This document shows positions 1-9,442 of a DNA stretch of 64,000 nt, piece after piece. The translations under genes were made by a program, and so were the position numbers. Within the stretch, counting starts at the first letter, position 1. Each line of letters opens with the position of its first letter. The notes under the pieces are model-generated. The model worked only from the letters and a program-made list of their open reading frames with translations. It searched no databases and was not told the DNA's origin. Origin of the DNA: Lachnospiraceae bacterium. GTDB taxonomy: Bacteria > Bacillota > Clostridia > Lachnospirales > Lachnospiraceae. Where the stretch lies: positions 62,001-126,000 of the forward strand of contig JAFUJA010000029.1 of the NCBI GenBank assembly GCA_017473905.1, written 5' to 3'.

Positions 1-1249
1 CCAGGGTAAGCCTTCGCATAAGAAGGTCCGGATTCATGATTCTGTCATACAATTCCATAACCGTCTCCATAATCAGACGATGGGAGGAAGTCTGCCTGTC
101 CAGATTTCCCGTACCGTGGGCATGCTTAGGCACCTTCCGCCCGTAAGCATCCGTTGTAACGGGTCCCTTATATTTTTTTCTGCGTTCCGGGTCGGTAAGA
201 TTCTCAATGTCATACCCCACGGTAAGCACAATCTGGTCGGTAACCAGCCCTTTTTCAAGCAAATCAAACACAAGTAAATCCGTCATTTCTTTTACGATCA
301 GACGTCCTTTTTCGAAATCATAAGGACAGCTTAAAACCTGACCCGTGCTGATGCTGTTTGTGGAAGGCTTGTATTCTTTTATCTGCTTCATGGTACAGGG
401 CTCCCACCCCCACGCATGATCGATTAAAAGCTCTGCATTTACCCCAAACAGACGATACAATAAATCTTCCCCGTATTCGGACAGTGACAGCTCCGCCACA
501 TCGCCCATGGTATAAACGCCGTACCCTGCAAGTTTGTTGGCATATCCTTTTCCCACACGCCAGAAATCCGTCAGGGGTTTGTGTCCCCATAAAAGCTTTC
601 TATATGACATCTCATCCAGCATGGCAATACGAACTCCTTTTTCATCCGCCTCCACATGTTTGGCAACAATGTCCAGAGCCACTTTCGCCAGATACATATT
701 GGTACCGATACCCGCCGTTGCTGTAATTCCCGTACTTTCCACAATATCAAGAATGATTTTCTGCACCAGTTCTTTTACGGGCATACGATAAGTTTCCATA
801 TAACTGGCCGCATCTATGAATACCTCATCCACGGAATAAACATGAATATCTTCCGGGGCGAAATATTTCAGATAAATTCTGTAAATATCCGTGCTGTATT
901 TCATGTACAGCGCCATGCGGGGCGGTGCCACAATATAAGACACCTCCAGACCGGGATATTTTTTTAATTCCTCTGCATCGGAAGAACTGCCGTAAAAACG
1001 CTTCTCCGGGGCAAAATGTCTTCGTTCCCCGTTTACATTCCGAACCCTCTGTACCACCTCAAACAAACGGGCTCTTCCGGGAATCCCGTATTCCTTCAGG
1101 CTGGGAGTCACCGCAAGACAAATGGTTTTTTCCGTACGGGATGCATCTGCCACAACAAGGTTGGTGCGCAAAGGATCCAGCCCCCGTTCCCGGCATTCCA
1201 CGGAAGCATAAAAGGATTTTAAATCGATACATATATAACAGGGTTCCAT
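1..1249 (-). CDS. Y-family DNA polymerase (DinB/UmuC-like), C-terminus beyond window
   Basis: Translesion DNA polymerase that copies past damaged bases. The frame is open from an ATG at 1249 to the window edge (416 codons visible), so the stop lies outside. The start has an AGGAGG site about 8 bases upstream. The N-terminus begins MEPCYICIDLKSFYASVECR, the Y-family palm motif with the first metal-binding Asp. The second catalytic motif, YSVDEVFIDA, lies near residue 140. A helix-hairpin-helix-like stretch and the start of the little-finger region follow. The insert after the first motif (RTNLVVADASRTEKTICLAV) resembles the UmuC/UvrX-type Firmicutes polymerases more than classical DinB. That subgroup assignment is inference; polymerase identity is secure. 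Confidence 0.93.
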   Translation of the reverse strand, partial: MEPCYICIDLKSFYASVECRERGLDPLRTNLVVADASRTEKTICLAVTPSLKEYGIPGRARLFEVVQRVRNVNGERRHFAPEKRFYGSSSDAEELKKYPGLEVSYIVAPPRMALYMKYSTDIYRIYLKYFAPEDIHVYSVDEVFIDAASYMETYRMPVKELVQKIILDIVESTGITATAGIGTNMYLAKVALDIVAKHVEADEKGVRIAMLDEMSYRKLLWGHKPLTDFWRVGKGYANKLAGYGVYTMGDVAELSLSEYGEDLLYRLFGVNAELLIDHAWGWEPCTMKQIKEYKPSTNSISTGQVLSCPYDFEKGRLIVKEMTDLLVFDLLEKGLVTDQIVLTVGYDIENLTDPERRKKYKGPVTTDAYGRKVPKHAHGTGNLDRQTSSHRLIMETVMELYDRIMNPDLLMRRLTL

Positions 1250-1332
1250 TTCCTTTTTGCCTCCTTTCTTCTTCGCGCCCGAGCGGTATTGCGAAGCTAT
1301 TCACTTCCGGCCCGCGAGGTGCGCATAAAATG

Positions 1333-1365
1333 TTTCTATGCATAGGATTTTCCTATGCATAGAAA
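1333..1365. promoter_or_regulatory. Perfect 15-bp inverted repeat upstream of the Y-family polymerase
   Basis: TTTCTATGCATAGGA, a 3-base spacer, then its exact complement. Each arm itself contains the 10-bp palindrome CTATGCATAG, so the site holds two copies 17 bp apart. It lies 84 bases upstream of the polymerase start and directly after the terminator of the preceding gene, where a promoter/operator for the polymerase is expected. It does not resemble the Gram-positive LexA box. Operator function is inference. Confidence 0.5.
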
Positions 1366-1399
1366 AAACGCAAAACCACAGGTCACCCTGCAGTTTTGC
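1364..1399 (-). terminator. Intrinsic terminator of the diguanylate cyclase gene
   Basis: On the minus strand GCAAAACTGCAGG, a 4-base loop, CCTGTGGTTTTGC and a run of T. It begins 9 bases past the stop of the gene ending at 1408. Confidence 0.8.
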
Positions 1400-1407
1400 A
1401 TTTTACT

Positions 1408-3081
1408 TTAGTCATCTTCTCTCATGTCTTCGCCTTTGTAATATCCGTAACCATTTTTACCGCTTTTCTTGATATTATACATGGCTGCATCCGCACAGGA
1501 AATCAGGTTTTCCACATCCATTGCATCCTTCGGATAAGAAGCCACACCGATACTGCCGCCCACCTTATACTTCTGTCCGTGTAAAAGAAACGGCTTGTCA
1601 AAAAGCTGGTGACACTGCATTACGGAGCGCTCCACAATACGTTCCTGTGTACTTCTGATTAAAACGATAAATTCATCCCCCGCATAACGGTAAGGTGTAA
1701 GAATTTCCGTCTGCATTCCTTTCAGTCTATCTCCCAGCTGGCGCAAGGCTTCATCCCCTGCGGAATGCCCGTAATTATCGTTAATATGTTTAAAATTATC
1801 AATATCCAGAAGCATCAGCGTACAGGGTTTTTGCATCGCGATACATTCCCTGATATCCAGAATACACTTTGTACGGTTGGGAATACCCGTAAGGAAATCA
1901 TGAAGTGAAGCAGTCTCCACAATTTTATGTGCCTCACTTAATTCACCAACAAGTTTGCGACGTTTGAAGTTATCAAAAACAATCCATACACCTACCGCAA
2001 GCAAAATAACCAGAATAACAATTCCCGGAATCAATACTTCTTCGTTTCTTTCCCAGAAACCGGGTTCGTGATTGACAATAACGGCATCTTCCGGAACGCA
2101 TCCCATATCCAGACCAAACTTCTTCATAACCTGTTCGTCTACACAGTATACATTAGGACTTTCCGTGATAACATCTATCTCGCTGCAGTCTTTTCCACCA
2201 ATAATATCCATGGCAATCTGTGCCGCAATCTCTCCGGATTTGGTCATGGAAACCATATTACCGCCCAGCAATCCTGCACCAACACCTCCGTCAACCATTC
2301 GCATCGCCGGTACACTGGAATTGTTTACAATCAATTCAATGGATTCCTGATTGGTATACTGCTTACCACTGGCATCTTCGGTCATCACAACATAAATAAG
2401 AATTGTATTCTTGTCAATATGCTTCAATGCACTTCTTAATTCTACGGTAGAAAGCTGTGAAGTATTAATTTCATCAAAAATAAGCTCGGGGAATTTCTCC
2501 TGATAACTGTAAAAAGATTCTCTCTCCGCCTGACCTGTAATACTGTCATCCAGAATGGCAACAACCTTGGTTGCATCAGGATTGAGCATTTTACCGAATT
2601 CAATATTCTTTTCTACGGACAGTTTCTCTACCACACCGGTTATCATGGGATCTTCCGACAGTTCAACTGCCAGCTCGATATTATTCACACCTTCAAAAAC
2701 AATCGGGGTATCCGCAAACAAATCATTCTGATGCTCTACCGCAAAAAGCAGGGCCGCATCATCGCCTACAATAACCACATCATAAGGTTCTACCTTGGAC
2801 ATACGGTATGCCAGTCCCTCATAAAACAGCTTCGCCGATTCCTCATCATTGACACGCTTTGTGTCCATAAATTCGTAATCCACCACTGCCTTCCCATCCA
2901 CGCCTGACTTAATTCCTTCAATCTGAATCTGCACCGTATCCCAGCCGTAGGAATAGGAACTGATAAAAAGAATTCTTCCCGGTTCCGAATTTTGGGCATA
3001 AACATGGGACGTACCCGCAAAAAGGAACAGGAACATCATAAAAGCCACCCAAATCCAATTTTTAAGAAAGATTTTCTTCAT
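1408..3081 (-). CDS. Diguanylate cyclase with ABC substrate-binding-like sensor
   Basis: Membrane protein of 557 residues predicted to make c-di-GMP. Order of parts: signal/anchor at about 7-28; a periplasmic domain (about 35-340) resembling the ABC_sub_bind family (start GRILFISSYSYGWDTVQIQIEGI); a transmembrane helix at about 350-372; then a GGDEF domain. The active loop reads RYAGDEFIVLI, an A-G-D-E-F variant that many active enzymes share, and substrate-binding sequences such as LDIDNFKHINDNYGHSAGDEAL are intact. No RxxD inhibitory site was seen at the usual distance. The sensor presumably binds a small extracellular ligand, which cannot be named. It has its own terminator and appears monocistronic. 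Confidence 0.9.
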   Translation of the reverse strand: MKKIFLKNWIWVAFMMFLFLFAGTSHVYAQNSEPGRILFISSYSYGWDTVQIQIEGIKSGVDGKAVVDYEFMDTKRVNDEESAKLFYEGLAYRMSKVEPYDVVIVGDDAALLFAVEHQNDLFADTPIVFEGVNNIELAVELSEDPMITGVVEKLSVEKNIEFGKMLNPDATKVVAILDDSITGQAERESFYSYQEKFPELIFDEINTSQLSTVELRSALKHIDKNTILIYVVMTEDASGKQYTNQESIELIVNNSSVPAMRMVDGGVGAGLLGGNMVSMTKSGEIAAQIAMDIIGGKDCSEIDVITESPNVYCVDEQVMKKFGLDMGCVPEDAVIVNHEPGFWERNEEVLIPGIVILVILLAVGVWIVFDNFKRRKLVGELSEAHKIVETASLHDFLTGIPNRTKCILDIRECIAMQKPCTLMLLDIDNFKHINDNYGHSAGDEALRQLGDRLKGMQTEILTPYRYAGDEFIVLIRSTQERIVERSVMQCHQLFDKPFLLHGQKYKVGGSIGVASYPKDAMDVENLISCADAAMYNIKKSGKNGYGYYKGEDMREDD

Positions 3082-3220
3082 TATGTTTCTCCTGAATGTT
3101 AAAAGGACTTATAACCTGACAGAGATATTTTACCACATCTTGTGCATAAAACAAATAAAATTTTATAATATTTCTGACAATTTCATGCATATTTCCGCTC
3201 CGCTTCAAATAAAAATACTA

Positions 3221-3249
3221 TTGACATATTACAAAAGCGGGCATAAAAT
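3221..3249 (+). promoter_or_regulatory. Promoter of the trpB T-box transcript
   Basis: TTGACA at 3221-3226, a 17-base spacer and TAAAAT at 3244-3249, placed just upstream of the T-box leader. Confidence 0.8.
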
Positions 3250-3259
3250 AAAACACATC

Positions 3260-3530
3260 AATAAACCGTTGAGGCGGAAGTAACGGCAATGATGCCTGTC
3301 CAGAGAGTCCGGGAAGCTGAGAACCGGATCAGAAACAAGTTGTCAAATGGGCCGCTGAGGGTGCAGTCAAATGTGTATCACAGAGTATTCTGCAACGTGA
3401 GGGCATACGTCAGTTGCCGGGGGTATGATGGTATCCCGTAAGTGCGCGTATTTCGCGAATTCAAGGTGGCACCGCGGATAAGTAATTTTGTTCGTCCTTG
3501 GCAATGTTTATTTGTCGGGGATTTTTTTAT
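3260..3530 (+). ncRNA. T-box leader, tryptophan specifier
   Basis: Leader that senses uncharged tRNA and controls the downstream trpB. The diagnostic T-box AAGGTGGCACCGCGG is at 3463-3477. Stem I features (AGAGAGTCCGGG..., the GNTG-like and CTGAGGGTGCA segments) precede it. The specifier position, directly before GCCGCTGAGGGTG, reads TGG at 3348-3350, the tryptophan codon, in keeping with the gene controlled. A terminator hairpin (CCTTGGCAA paired with TTTGTCGGGG, then a T run) occupies 3496-3528. The exact 5' end is estimated from the promoter. Confidence 0.93.
3496..3528 (+). terminator. T-box regulated terminator
   Basis: CCTTGGCAA / TTTGTCGGGG stem with a 6-base loop followed by ATTTTTTT. 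It begins about 18 bases after the T-box, as expected for the terminator/antiterminator switch. Confidence 0.8.
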
Positions 3531-3639
3531 TTCCGACTCAGGTTTGGAGGTATGTATATGATATTGCTTACGAAACGATGGCGTTGCCCTTATTAACCCG
3601 AAAAGACACATTTTTTTATAGATTATGGAGGAAATAAAA

Positions 3640-4857
3640 ATGAATTTTAACAATATTGATTTTGATACCTATTTTAAAAATTATCCCGACGCAAACGGCT
3701 ACTACGGAAAGTACGGCGGTGCTTACGTATCTCCCGAATTAAAGAAAGCCATGGAAGATATTAACGAAGCATACTTTACCATTTGCAAATCAAGCAAATT
3801 CATCAGCGAGCTTCGTCGTATCCGTAAAGAATTCCAGGGTCGCCCCACCCCCGTATCTTATCTGGAGAGACTTTCCGGTTCCCTGGGAAATGTACAGCTT
3901 TATGTAAAACGAGAAGACTTAAATCATACCGGTGCCCACAAATTAAATCACTGTATGGGCGAAGCTTTACTTGCCAAATTCATGGGTAAGAAAAAGGTAA
4001 TTGCCGAAACCGGTGCCGGCCAGCACGGCGTTGCTCTTGCAACCGCAGCGGCTTATTTCGGACTTGAATGTGACATTTACATGGGTTCCGTAGATATCAA
4101 AAAGCAGGCTCCCAATGTGGCAAGAATGAAAATCCTTGGTGCCAACGTTGTAGAAGTAAAACACGGCCTGGCAACCTTGAAAGAAGCTGTAGACGCAGCA
4201 TTCGAAGCATACATCAATGAATATGAAGATTGTATTTACTGCATTGGTTCCGTTTTGGGACCTCATCCTTTCCCTATGATGGTACGTGATTTCCAGAGTG
4301 TCATCGGTATTGAAGCAAGAGAACAGTTCCTGCAGATGACCGGTGAGCTTCCTGACGCAGTTGTTGCCTGTGTAGGCGGCGGTTCCAACGCAATGGGAAT
4401 CTTCTCCGGCTTCTTAAATGACCCTGTTGATATTTATGGTGTAGAACCCCTCGGCAGAGGAGAAAAATTAGGAGACCACGCAGCAAGCTTAAAATACGGT
4501 ACCGAAGGAATCATGCACGGTTTTAACAGTATCATGTTAAAAGACGAAAACGGCGAGCCCGCTCCCGTTTATTCCGTAGCAAGCGGTCTTGACTACCCTT
4601 CTTCCGGTCCCGAGCATGCATTTTTACATGACTTAGGAAGAGTAAAATACGATGTAGTAAACGACGAAGAAACCATTGATGCATTCTTCAAGTTGTCCAG
4701 AATGGAAGGTATCATTCCCGCAATCGAAAGTTCCCATGCCGTTGCATACGCCATGAAGCTTGCTAAGCAGATGGGCAAAGGTTCCATCTTAATCAACCTT
4801 TCCGGCCGCGGTGACAAGGATATGGACTACATCATCGAAAACTACGGCATCAGATAA
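3640..4857 (+). CDS. trpB: Tryptophan synthase beta chain
   Basis: PLP enzyme of 405 residues that joins indole and serine to make tryptophan. The PLP lysine is K101 in [10 protein letters not shown], and the catalytic Glu lies in [10 protein letters not shown] (E123). The phosphate-binding loop GGGSNAMG and the C-terminal NLSGRGDKD are present, so the enzyme should be active. Start chosen at 3640 because TGGAGG sits 9-14 bases upstream; an in-frame ATG at 3625 overlaps that site. No trpA, trpC or other trp gene is adjacent, so this copy may use indole made elsewhere or scavenged. It is controlled by the tryptophan T-box in front of it. Confidence 0.95.
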   Translation: MNFNNIDFDTYFKNYPDANGYYGKYGGAYVSPELKKAMEDINEAYFTICKSSKFISELRRIRKEFQGRPTPVSYLERLSGSLGNVQLYVKREDLNHTGAHKLNHCMGEALLAKFMGKKKVIAETGAGQHGVALATAAAYFGLECDIYMGSVDIKKQAPNVARMKILGANVVEVKHGLATLKEAVDAAFEAYINEYEDCIYCIGSVLGPHPFPMMVRDFQSVIGIEAREQFLQMTGELPDAVVACVGGGSNAMGIFSGFLNDPVDIYGVEPLGRGEKLGDHAASLKYGTEGIMHGFNSIMLKDENGEPAPVYSVASGLDYPSSGPEHAFLHDLGRVKYDVVNDEETIDAFFKLSRMEGIIPAIESSHAVAYAMKLAKQMGKGSILINLSGRGDKDMDYIIENYGIR

Positions 4858-4874
4858 AAAGAAACAACTCCTTA

Positions 4875-4903
4875 TTGCATTTTTATGCAAATAGGTATAC
4901 AAT
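4875..4903 (+). promoter_or_regulatory. Promoter of the thiamine operon
   Basis: TTGCAT, 17-base spacer, TACAAT; it ends about 20 bases before the TPP riboswitch. Confidence 0.6.
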
Positions 4904-4917
4904 AACCCCAACAATTT

Positions 4918-5008
4918 AATCAACGGGAGCTTGTATGACAGGCTGAGAGGAAGGTGTGACCTTCGACCGAGAACCTGATTTGGATAATGCCAACGTAGGG
5001 ATGCCTGA
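4918..5008 (+). ncRNA. TPP riboswitch (thi box)
   Basis: Contains the conserved aptamer elements in order: GGGAGC, GGCTGAGAGG, GACC, GAGAACCTGATTTGGATAAT and GCCAACGTAGGGATGC. It precedes thiS and, with the terminator at 5041-5075, should switch off the operon when thiamine diphosphate is plentiful. Confidence 0.97.
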
Positions 5009-5040
5009 TACACAAATATTAGGAAGAACAAAGCATATTA

Positions 5041-5075
5041 AGGAAGTTACCAAATCGGTAACTTCCTTTTTTGTT
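5041..5075 (+). terminator. Riboswitch expression-platform terminator
   Basis: Stem AGGAAGTTACC / GGTAACTTCCT with a 5-base loop and a T run, 20 bases before thiS. Its position between aptamer and first gene indicates regulated termination. Confidence 0.88.
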
Positions 5076-5094
5076 GTTTTCGGAGGTATTTTTT

Positions 5095-5289
5095 ATGGTA
5101 AAAATCAATGGCGAAGAACTGAATATTGCGGGTAAAACGGTAGCGGAATACCTTGCAACCACAAGCTATGATTCCAAGCGAATTGCAGTAGAACGCAACG
5201 GTGAAATTGTCCCGAAAGCGCAATACGGCGAAACGGTTTTAAAAGACGGCGACAGCTTAGAGGTTGTCAGTTTTGTGGGAGGTGGTTGA
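5095..5289 (+). CDS. thiS: Sulfur carrier protein ThiS
   Basis: A 64-residue ubiquitin-fold sulfur carrier for thiazole synthesis. It ends in Gly-Gly-Gly (VVSFVGGG), the tail that ThiF adenylates and that becomes the thiocarboxylate. Start at 5095 follows GGAGG at 5082-5086. It is the first gene of the TPP-controlled operon and ends one base before the TTG start of thiF; the GGAGGTGG that encodes its tail also serves as the ThiF ribosome site. Confidence 0.95.
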   Translation: MVKINGEELNIAGKTVAEYLATTSYDSKRIAVERNGEIVPKAQYGETVLKDGDSLEVVSFVGGG

Positions 5290-5290
5290 T

Positions 5291-5929
5291 TTGATTCCGA
5301 CAGAAAATGAATGGAACAAGGCCCTATGTCAGCGACACGGTGAAGAACTGCAAAAGAGATTTTCATCCGCAACAGTTGCCGTTTGCGGGCTTGGTGGTCT
5401 TGGTTCAAATATTGCCGTTTCCCTTGCCCGTGCCGGTATCGGCAGACTGCTTCTCATAGACTTCGACCGTGTAGATATTACAAATCTGCATCGGCAACAG
5501 TATAAAGTAAATCAGATAGGCAAATACAAAACGGAAGCGCTCTTTGAAAACCTGAAAGAAATTGCTCCCTATATTGAGATTGAAACGCAAACCTGTCAAA
5601 TTACGGAAGAAAACACCGTTCATCTGCTACACGAAGCGGATATTATCTGTGAAGCCTTTGATAATGCAGAAGAGAAAGCAATGCTGACAAATCTCGTACT
5701 GGAATCAATGCCGGACAAGTTTCTTGTGGCGGCATCGGGAATGGCAGGATTCGGCAGTGCAAACACCATCAGAACACGAAAAATTACGAGTCACTTTTAT
5801 CTATGCGGAGATGAAGAAAGCGATGTGGAATCCGAAGGCAGTCTTATTTCTTCCCGTGTTATGCTCTGCGCTGCTCATCAGGCACATACCGTACTCAGAA
5901 TTCTGGCAAAACAAATTGAAAATGAATGA
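5291..5929 (+). CDS. thiF: Sulfur carrier adenylyltransferase ThiF
   Basis: E1-like enzyme (212 residues) that activates the ThiS C-terminus with ATP. The nucleotide-binding GLGGLGSN and the [17 protein letters not shown] motif are clear. Start assigned to TTG at 5291, with GGAGGTGG 6-13 bases upstream; the longer ATG frame from 5264 would overlap thiS and lacks such a site. It is shorter than MoeB-type proteins and has no obvious CxxC zinc pairs, as in the short clostridial ThiF group. Confidence 0.93.
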   Translation: MIPTENEWNKALCQRHGEELQKRFSSATVAVCGLGGLGSNIAVSLARAGIGRLLLIDFDRVDITNLHRQQYKVNQIGKYKTEALFENLKEIAPYIEIETQTCQITEENTVHLLHEADIICEAFDNAEEKAMLTNLVLESMPDKFLVAASGMAGFGSANTIRTRKITSHFYLCGDEESDVESEGSLISSRVMLCAAHQAHTVLRILAKQIENE

Positions 5930-5945
5930 AAGAAGGAAAAATAAA

Positions 5946-6716
5946 ATGAACAACGACAAACTTATTATAGCCGGACACGAATTTAACTCCCGTTTTATAC
6001 TCGGTTCCGGCAAGTATTCCATGAAACTGATTGAAGCTGCTGTAAAGGATGCAGGGGCAGAAATCATCACCCTCGCGGTACGCCGTGCAAATACCAGGGA
6101 ACAGGAAAGCATCCTGGATTACATTCCCGAAGGAATTACTCTGCTTCCCAACACCAGCGGTGCGAGAAATGCAGAAGAAGCTGTCCGGATTGCCCGCCTT
6201 GCCCGGGAACTTGGTTGTGGCAACTTCATAAAAATCGAAATCATGCGGGATTCCAAGTACCTGCTCCCCGACAATCAGGAAACCATAAAAGCAACCGAAA
6301 TCCTCGCCAAAGAAGGTTTTGTGGTTATGCCATATATGTATCCTGATTTAAATGTTGCCCGTGACCTTGTAAACGCAGGTGCAGCAAGTGTTATGCCCCT
6401 TGCTTCTCCCATAGGGTCTAACAAGGGACTTGCAACAAAGGAATTTATTCAGATTCTTGTTGACGAAATTGATCTGCCCATTATCGTAGATGCCGGTATC
6501 GGAAGACCTTCACAGGCATGCGAAGCAATGGAAATGGGTGCTGCCGCCATTATGGCAAATACCGCACTTGCAACTGCAGGCGACCTACCCATGATGGCTT
6601 CTGCTTTCAAAAACGCCATTGAAGCCGGACGTAAGGCATACCTTGCAGGACTCGGCAGAGTGCTGACCCGTGGCGCATCAGCTTCCGACCCGCTGACCGG
6701 ATTTCTCAGGGATTGA
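5946..6716 (+). CDS. thiG: Thiazole synthase ThiG
   Basis: 256 residues; TIM-barrel enzyme that builds the thiazole phosphate from deoxyxylulose phosphate, ThiS thiocarboxylate and the ThiH product dehydroglycine. Recognisable by the N-terminus [19 protein letters not shown], the [14 protein letters not shown] segment (canonical NTAGC replaced by NTSGA) and the phosphate-binding [14 protein letters not shown]. Start at 5946 follows GAAGGAAAA. It lies 16 bases after thiF. Confidence 0.95.
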   Translation: MNNDKLIIAGHEFNSRFILGSGKYSMKLIEAAVKDAGAEIITLAVRRANTREQESILDYIPEGITLLPNTSGARNAEEAVRIARLARELGCGNFIKIEIMRDSKYLLPDNQETIKATEILAKEGFVVMPYMYPDLNVARDLVNAGAASVMPLASPIGSNKGLATKEFIQILVDEIDLPIIVDAGIGRPSQACEAMEMGAAAIMANTALATAGDLPMMASAFKNAIEAGRKAYLAGLGRVLTRGASASDPLTGFLRD

Positions 6717-6726
6717 GGTGGCATCT

Positions 6727-7980
6727 ATGGAAAATCAGTTTTTTGTAGACTCGGAGTACTTGACCCCGGAAGCACTTGCAAAAAAACACCGGCTTGAAAC
6801 TGACCCGTCTTTCCGTAGGAATCATATGGAATACCTGCCGAAGATGGAAATCATTGAATCGGATGTTTGTGCAAATGTGATGGCACAGATGAACTCCTAT
6901 GATTATTCTAAATACACCGCTGCTGATGTAAAAGCGGCATTAGAACACGACAATTGCACAATTGAAGATTTTAAGGCACTTCTTTCTCCTGCAGCGGAAC
7001 CCTTCCTTGAACAGATGGCACAACGGGCAAGACTGGAAACCGGTAAGCATTTCGGCAATACCGTTTATCTGTTTACACCGCTTTACATTGCCAATTACTG
7101 CGAGAATTACTGTGTATACTGCGGTTTTAACTGTTACAACCATATTAAACGCATGAAGCTCAGCATGGAACAAATTGAAAAAGAAATGAAAGTCATTGCA
7201 GACAGCGGCATGGAAGAAATTCTGATTCTTACCGGTGAAAGCAGAGGTCAGAGCAATGTGGAATATATCGGTGAAGCATGTAAACTGGCACGCAAATACT
7301 TCCGCATGGTTGGTCTTGAGATTTATCCGGTTAATACGGATGAATACAGATACCTCCACGAATGCGGCGCAGACTATGTTACAGTCTTCCAGGAAACCTA
7401 CGATACGGAGAAATATGAACAGCTTCATCTGCTCGGACACAAACGCGTATGGCCCTACCGCTTTGATGCGCAGGAGCGTGCGCTTCGGGGAGGCATGCGT
7501 GGTGTTGCTTTTTCTGCTCTGCTTGGTCTTGCGGACTTCCGCAAGGATGCCTTAGCAAGTGCGTTGCATGTTTATTACCTGCAGAGAAAGTATCCTCATG
7601 CCGAAATGTCACTCTCCTGTCCAAGACTCAGACCGATTATCAATAATGATAAAATCAATCCCCTGGACGTTCATGAAAAGCAGCTTTGTCAGGTTCTTTG
7701 CGCTTACCGTATTTTTCTGCCTTATGTGGGTATTACGGTCTCTTCCCGTGAGAGTGCCGAATTCAGAAACGGCATAGTAAAGATTGCTGCAACAAAAGTC
7801 TCGGCAGGTGTTTCTACCGGCATCGGTGACCACGAAAGCAAATACTCCGGCAAAGAAACCGATGAAATACAGGGTGACGAACAATTCGAAATTGACGACA
7901 GCCGCAGTCTTGACAAAATGTACGAGGACATTTCCGAAGAAGGTTTACAGCCGGTTCTGAATGACTATTTATATGTGTGA
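6727..7980 (+). CDS. thiH: Radical SAM tyrosine lyase ThiH
   Basis: 417 residues; splits tyrosine with an S-adenosylmethionine radical to give dehydroglycine for ThiG, with p-cresol as by-product. The [4Fe-4S] motif is C-ENY-C-VY-C in the sequence IANYCENYCVYCGFNCYN, near residue 127. Start at ATG 6727 behind GAGGTGG; a GTG at 6718 is in frame but lies inside that site. Having ThiH rather than the oxygen-dependent ThiO indicates an anaerobe. Confidence 0.94.
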   Translation: MENQFFVDSEYLTPEALAKKHRLETDPSFRRNHMEYLPKMEIIESDVCANVMAQMNSYDYSKYTAADVKAALEHDNCTIEDFKALLSPAAEPFLEQMAQRARLETGKHFGNTVYLFTPLYIANYCENYCVYCGFNCYNHIKRMKLSMEQIEKEMKVIADSGMEEILILTGESRGQSNVEYIGEACKLARKYFRMVGLEIYPVNTDEYRYLHECGADYVTVFQETYDTEKYEQLHLLGHKRVWPYRFDAQERALRGGMRGVAFSALLGLADFRKDALASALHVYYLQRKYPHAEMSLSCPRLRPIINNDKINPLDVHEKQLCQVLCAYRIFLPYVGITVSSRESAEFRNGIVKIAATKVSAGVSTGIGDHESKYSGKETDEIQGDEQFEIDDSRSLDKMYEDISEEGLQPVLNDYLYV

Positions 7981-7989
7981 GGTGGATAT

Positions 7990-8622
7990 ATGAAAAAATT
8001 TGATCCAAGTTTGTATTTTATAACAGACAGCACAAACTACACCGAGGAAGAATTCCTCTATCGTGTTGAACAGGCTCTGAAAGGCGGTGTAACCCTTCTT
8101 CAGCTTCGTGAAAAAAACAAAAGTACAAGGGAATATATCGATCTGGCCGAAAAGGTTCATACCATCGCAAAATGTTACAATGTGCCGTTAATCATTGATG
8201 ACCGTGTGGATGTTGCTCTTGCCATTGATGCAGAAGGTGTTCACGTAGGCGCAGAAGATATGCCTGTTGCCACAGCAAGACACTTGATGGGCGATGATAA
8301 AATTGTAGGTGCAACCACAAAGACTGTTCCCCGAGCATTGGAAGCCCTGCAACAGGGAGCCGACTATCTTGGTGTTGGTGCAATCTATCCCACCACAACG
8401 AAAGTAAAGACAGTCCTGACTTCTACTGATACACTCCGTGATATCTGCAATGCGGTACCAATTCCCGTAAATGCCATCGGCGGACTGAACAAGGATAATA
8501 TTGACGTTCTTGCCGGCATCCCCATTTCCGGTATTTGTGTTGTATCTGCCATTATGAAAGCTGATGACCCTAAAACAGCAGCGAAAGAATTAAAAGCAAG
8601 AGCGCAGGAGTATTTGTTATGA
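7990..8622 (+). CDS. thiE: Thiamine-phosphate synthase ThiE
   Basis: 210 residues; TIM-barrel enzyme joining HMP-diphosphate and thiazole phosphate. Family signatures: VTLLQLREKN near residue 36, NVPLIIDDRVDVALAIDAEGVHVG, and DYLGVGAIYPTTTK, followed by AIGGLN. It overlaps thiD by four bases (ATGA), showing translational coupling. Confidence 0.95.
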   Translation: MKKFDPSLYFITDSTNYTEEEFLYRVEQALKGGVTLLQLREKNKSTREYIDLAEKVHTIAKCYNVPLIIDDRVDVALAIDAEGVHVGAEDMPVATARHLMGDDKIVGATTKTVPRALEALQQGADYLGVGAIYPTTTKVKTVLTSTDTLRDICNAVPIPVNAIGGLNKDNIDVLAGIPISGICVVSAIMKADDPKTAAKELKARAQEYLL

Positions 8623-9422
8623 ACATGAAAACAGTATTGACCATTGCAGGAAGTGACTGTAGCGGAGGCGCCGGCATTCAGGCTGATTTGAAAACAATGA
8701 CGATGAATGGTGTTTATGCCATGAGCGCAATAACTGCACTGACAGCACAGAACACGACCGGTGTAAGAGCGATTCAAGAGTCAACACCGGACTTTTTGAA
8801 ACAGCAATTAGATGCAGTATTCGAGGATATTTATCCCGATGCCGTAAAAATCGGTATGATATCCTCTTCAGAGCTGGTTTGCGTCATAGCAGACAGACTC
8901 ATCTTCCATAAAGCAAAAAATGTGGTAGTAGATCCTGTCATGGTAGCAACCAGCGGTTCTTCACTGATGAAGAGTAACGCAGTACATGCCTTATCAGAGA
9001 AGCTTCTCCCCATTGCAACCCTCGTTACGCCGAATATCCCCGAAGCGGAGGTGCTTTCGGAAAAGACCATCAAAACCAAGGAAGATATGCTTTCTGCAGT
9101 AAAATTCATCGGGGATACATACGGATGCGCCGTTTTACTGAAAGGCGGCCACAGTATAAACGATGCCAATGACCTTTTATACGCAAACCATAAAACAGTA
9201 TGGTTTGAAGGCAGGCGAATCAACAACCCCAATACCCACGGTACCGGTTGCACACTTTCAAGTGCCATAGCCGCAAACCTTGCAAAAGGATATGAACTCG
9301 AGACATCCGTTCAAAGAGCAAAAGAATATATATCTCTTGCGCTTGCCGATATGCTTGACCTGGGGCAAGGCTCCGGACCTTTGAACCATGCCTTCGATTT
9401 GGTCGGCCGGTTTTCTAAATAA
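8619..9422 (+). CDS. thiD: Hydroxymethylpyrimidine (phosphate) kinase ThiD
   Basis: 267 residues of the ribokinase fold. The N-terminal [19 protein letters not shown] and the anion-hole motif [18 protein letters not shown] are diagnostic. It phosphorylates HMP and HMP-phosphate for ThiE. The start overlaps the thiE stop. Confidence 0.95.
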   Translation: MNMKTVLTIAGSDCSGGAGIQADLKTMTMNGVYAMSAITALTAQNTTGVRAIQESTPDFLKQQLDAVFEDIYPDAVKIGMISSSELVCVIADRLIFHKAKNVVVDPVMVATSGSSLMKSNAVHALSEKLLPIATLVTPNIPEAEVLSEKTIKTKEDMLSAVKFIGDTYGCAVLLKGGHSINDANDLLYANHKTVWFEGRRINNPNTHGTGCTLSSAIAANLAKGYELETSVQRAKEYISLALADMLDLGQGSGPLNHAFDLVGRFSK

Positions 9423-9442
9423 TAAGTGTGAAAGGAAAAAAA

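Noticed and set aside
5724..5945. N-terminal extension of thiG back to 5724
   Set aside because: It would overlap thiF by more than 200 bases; the ATG at 5946 has a ribosome site and gives the normal ThiG length.
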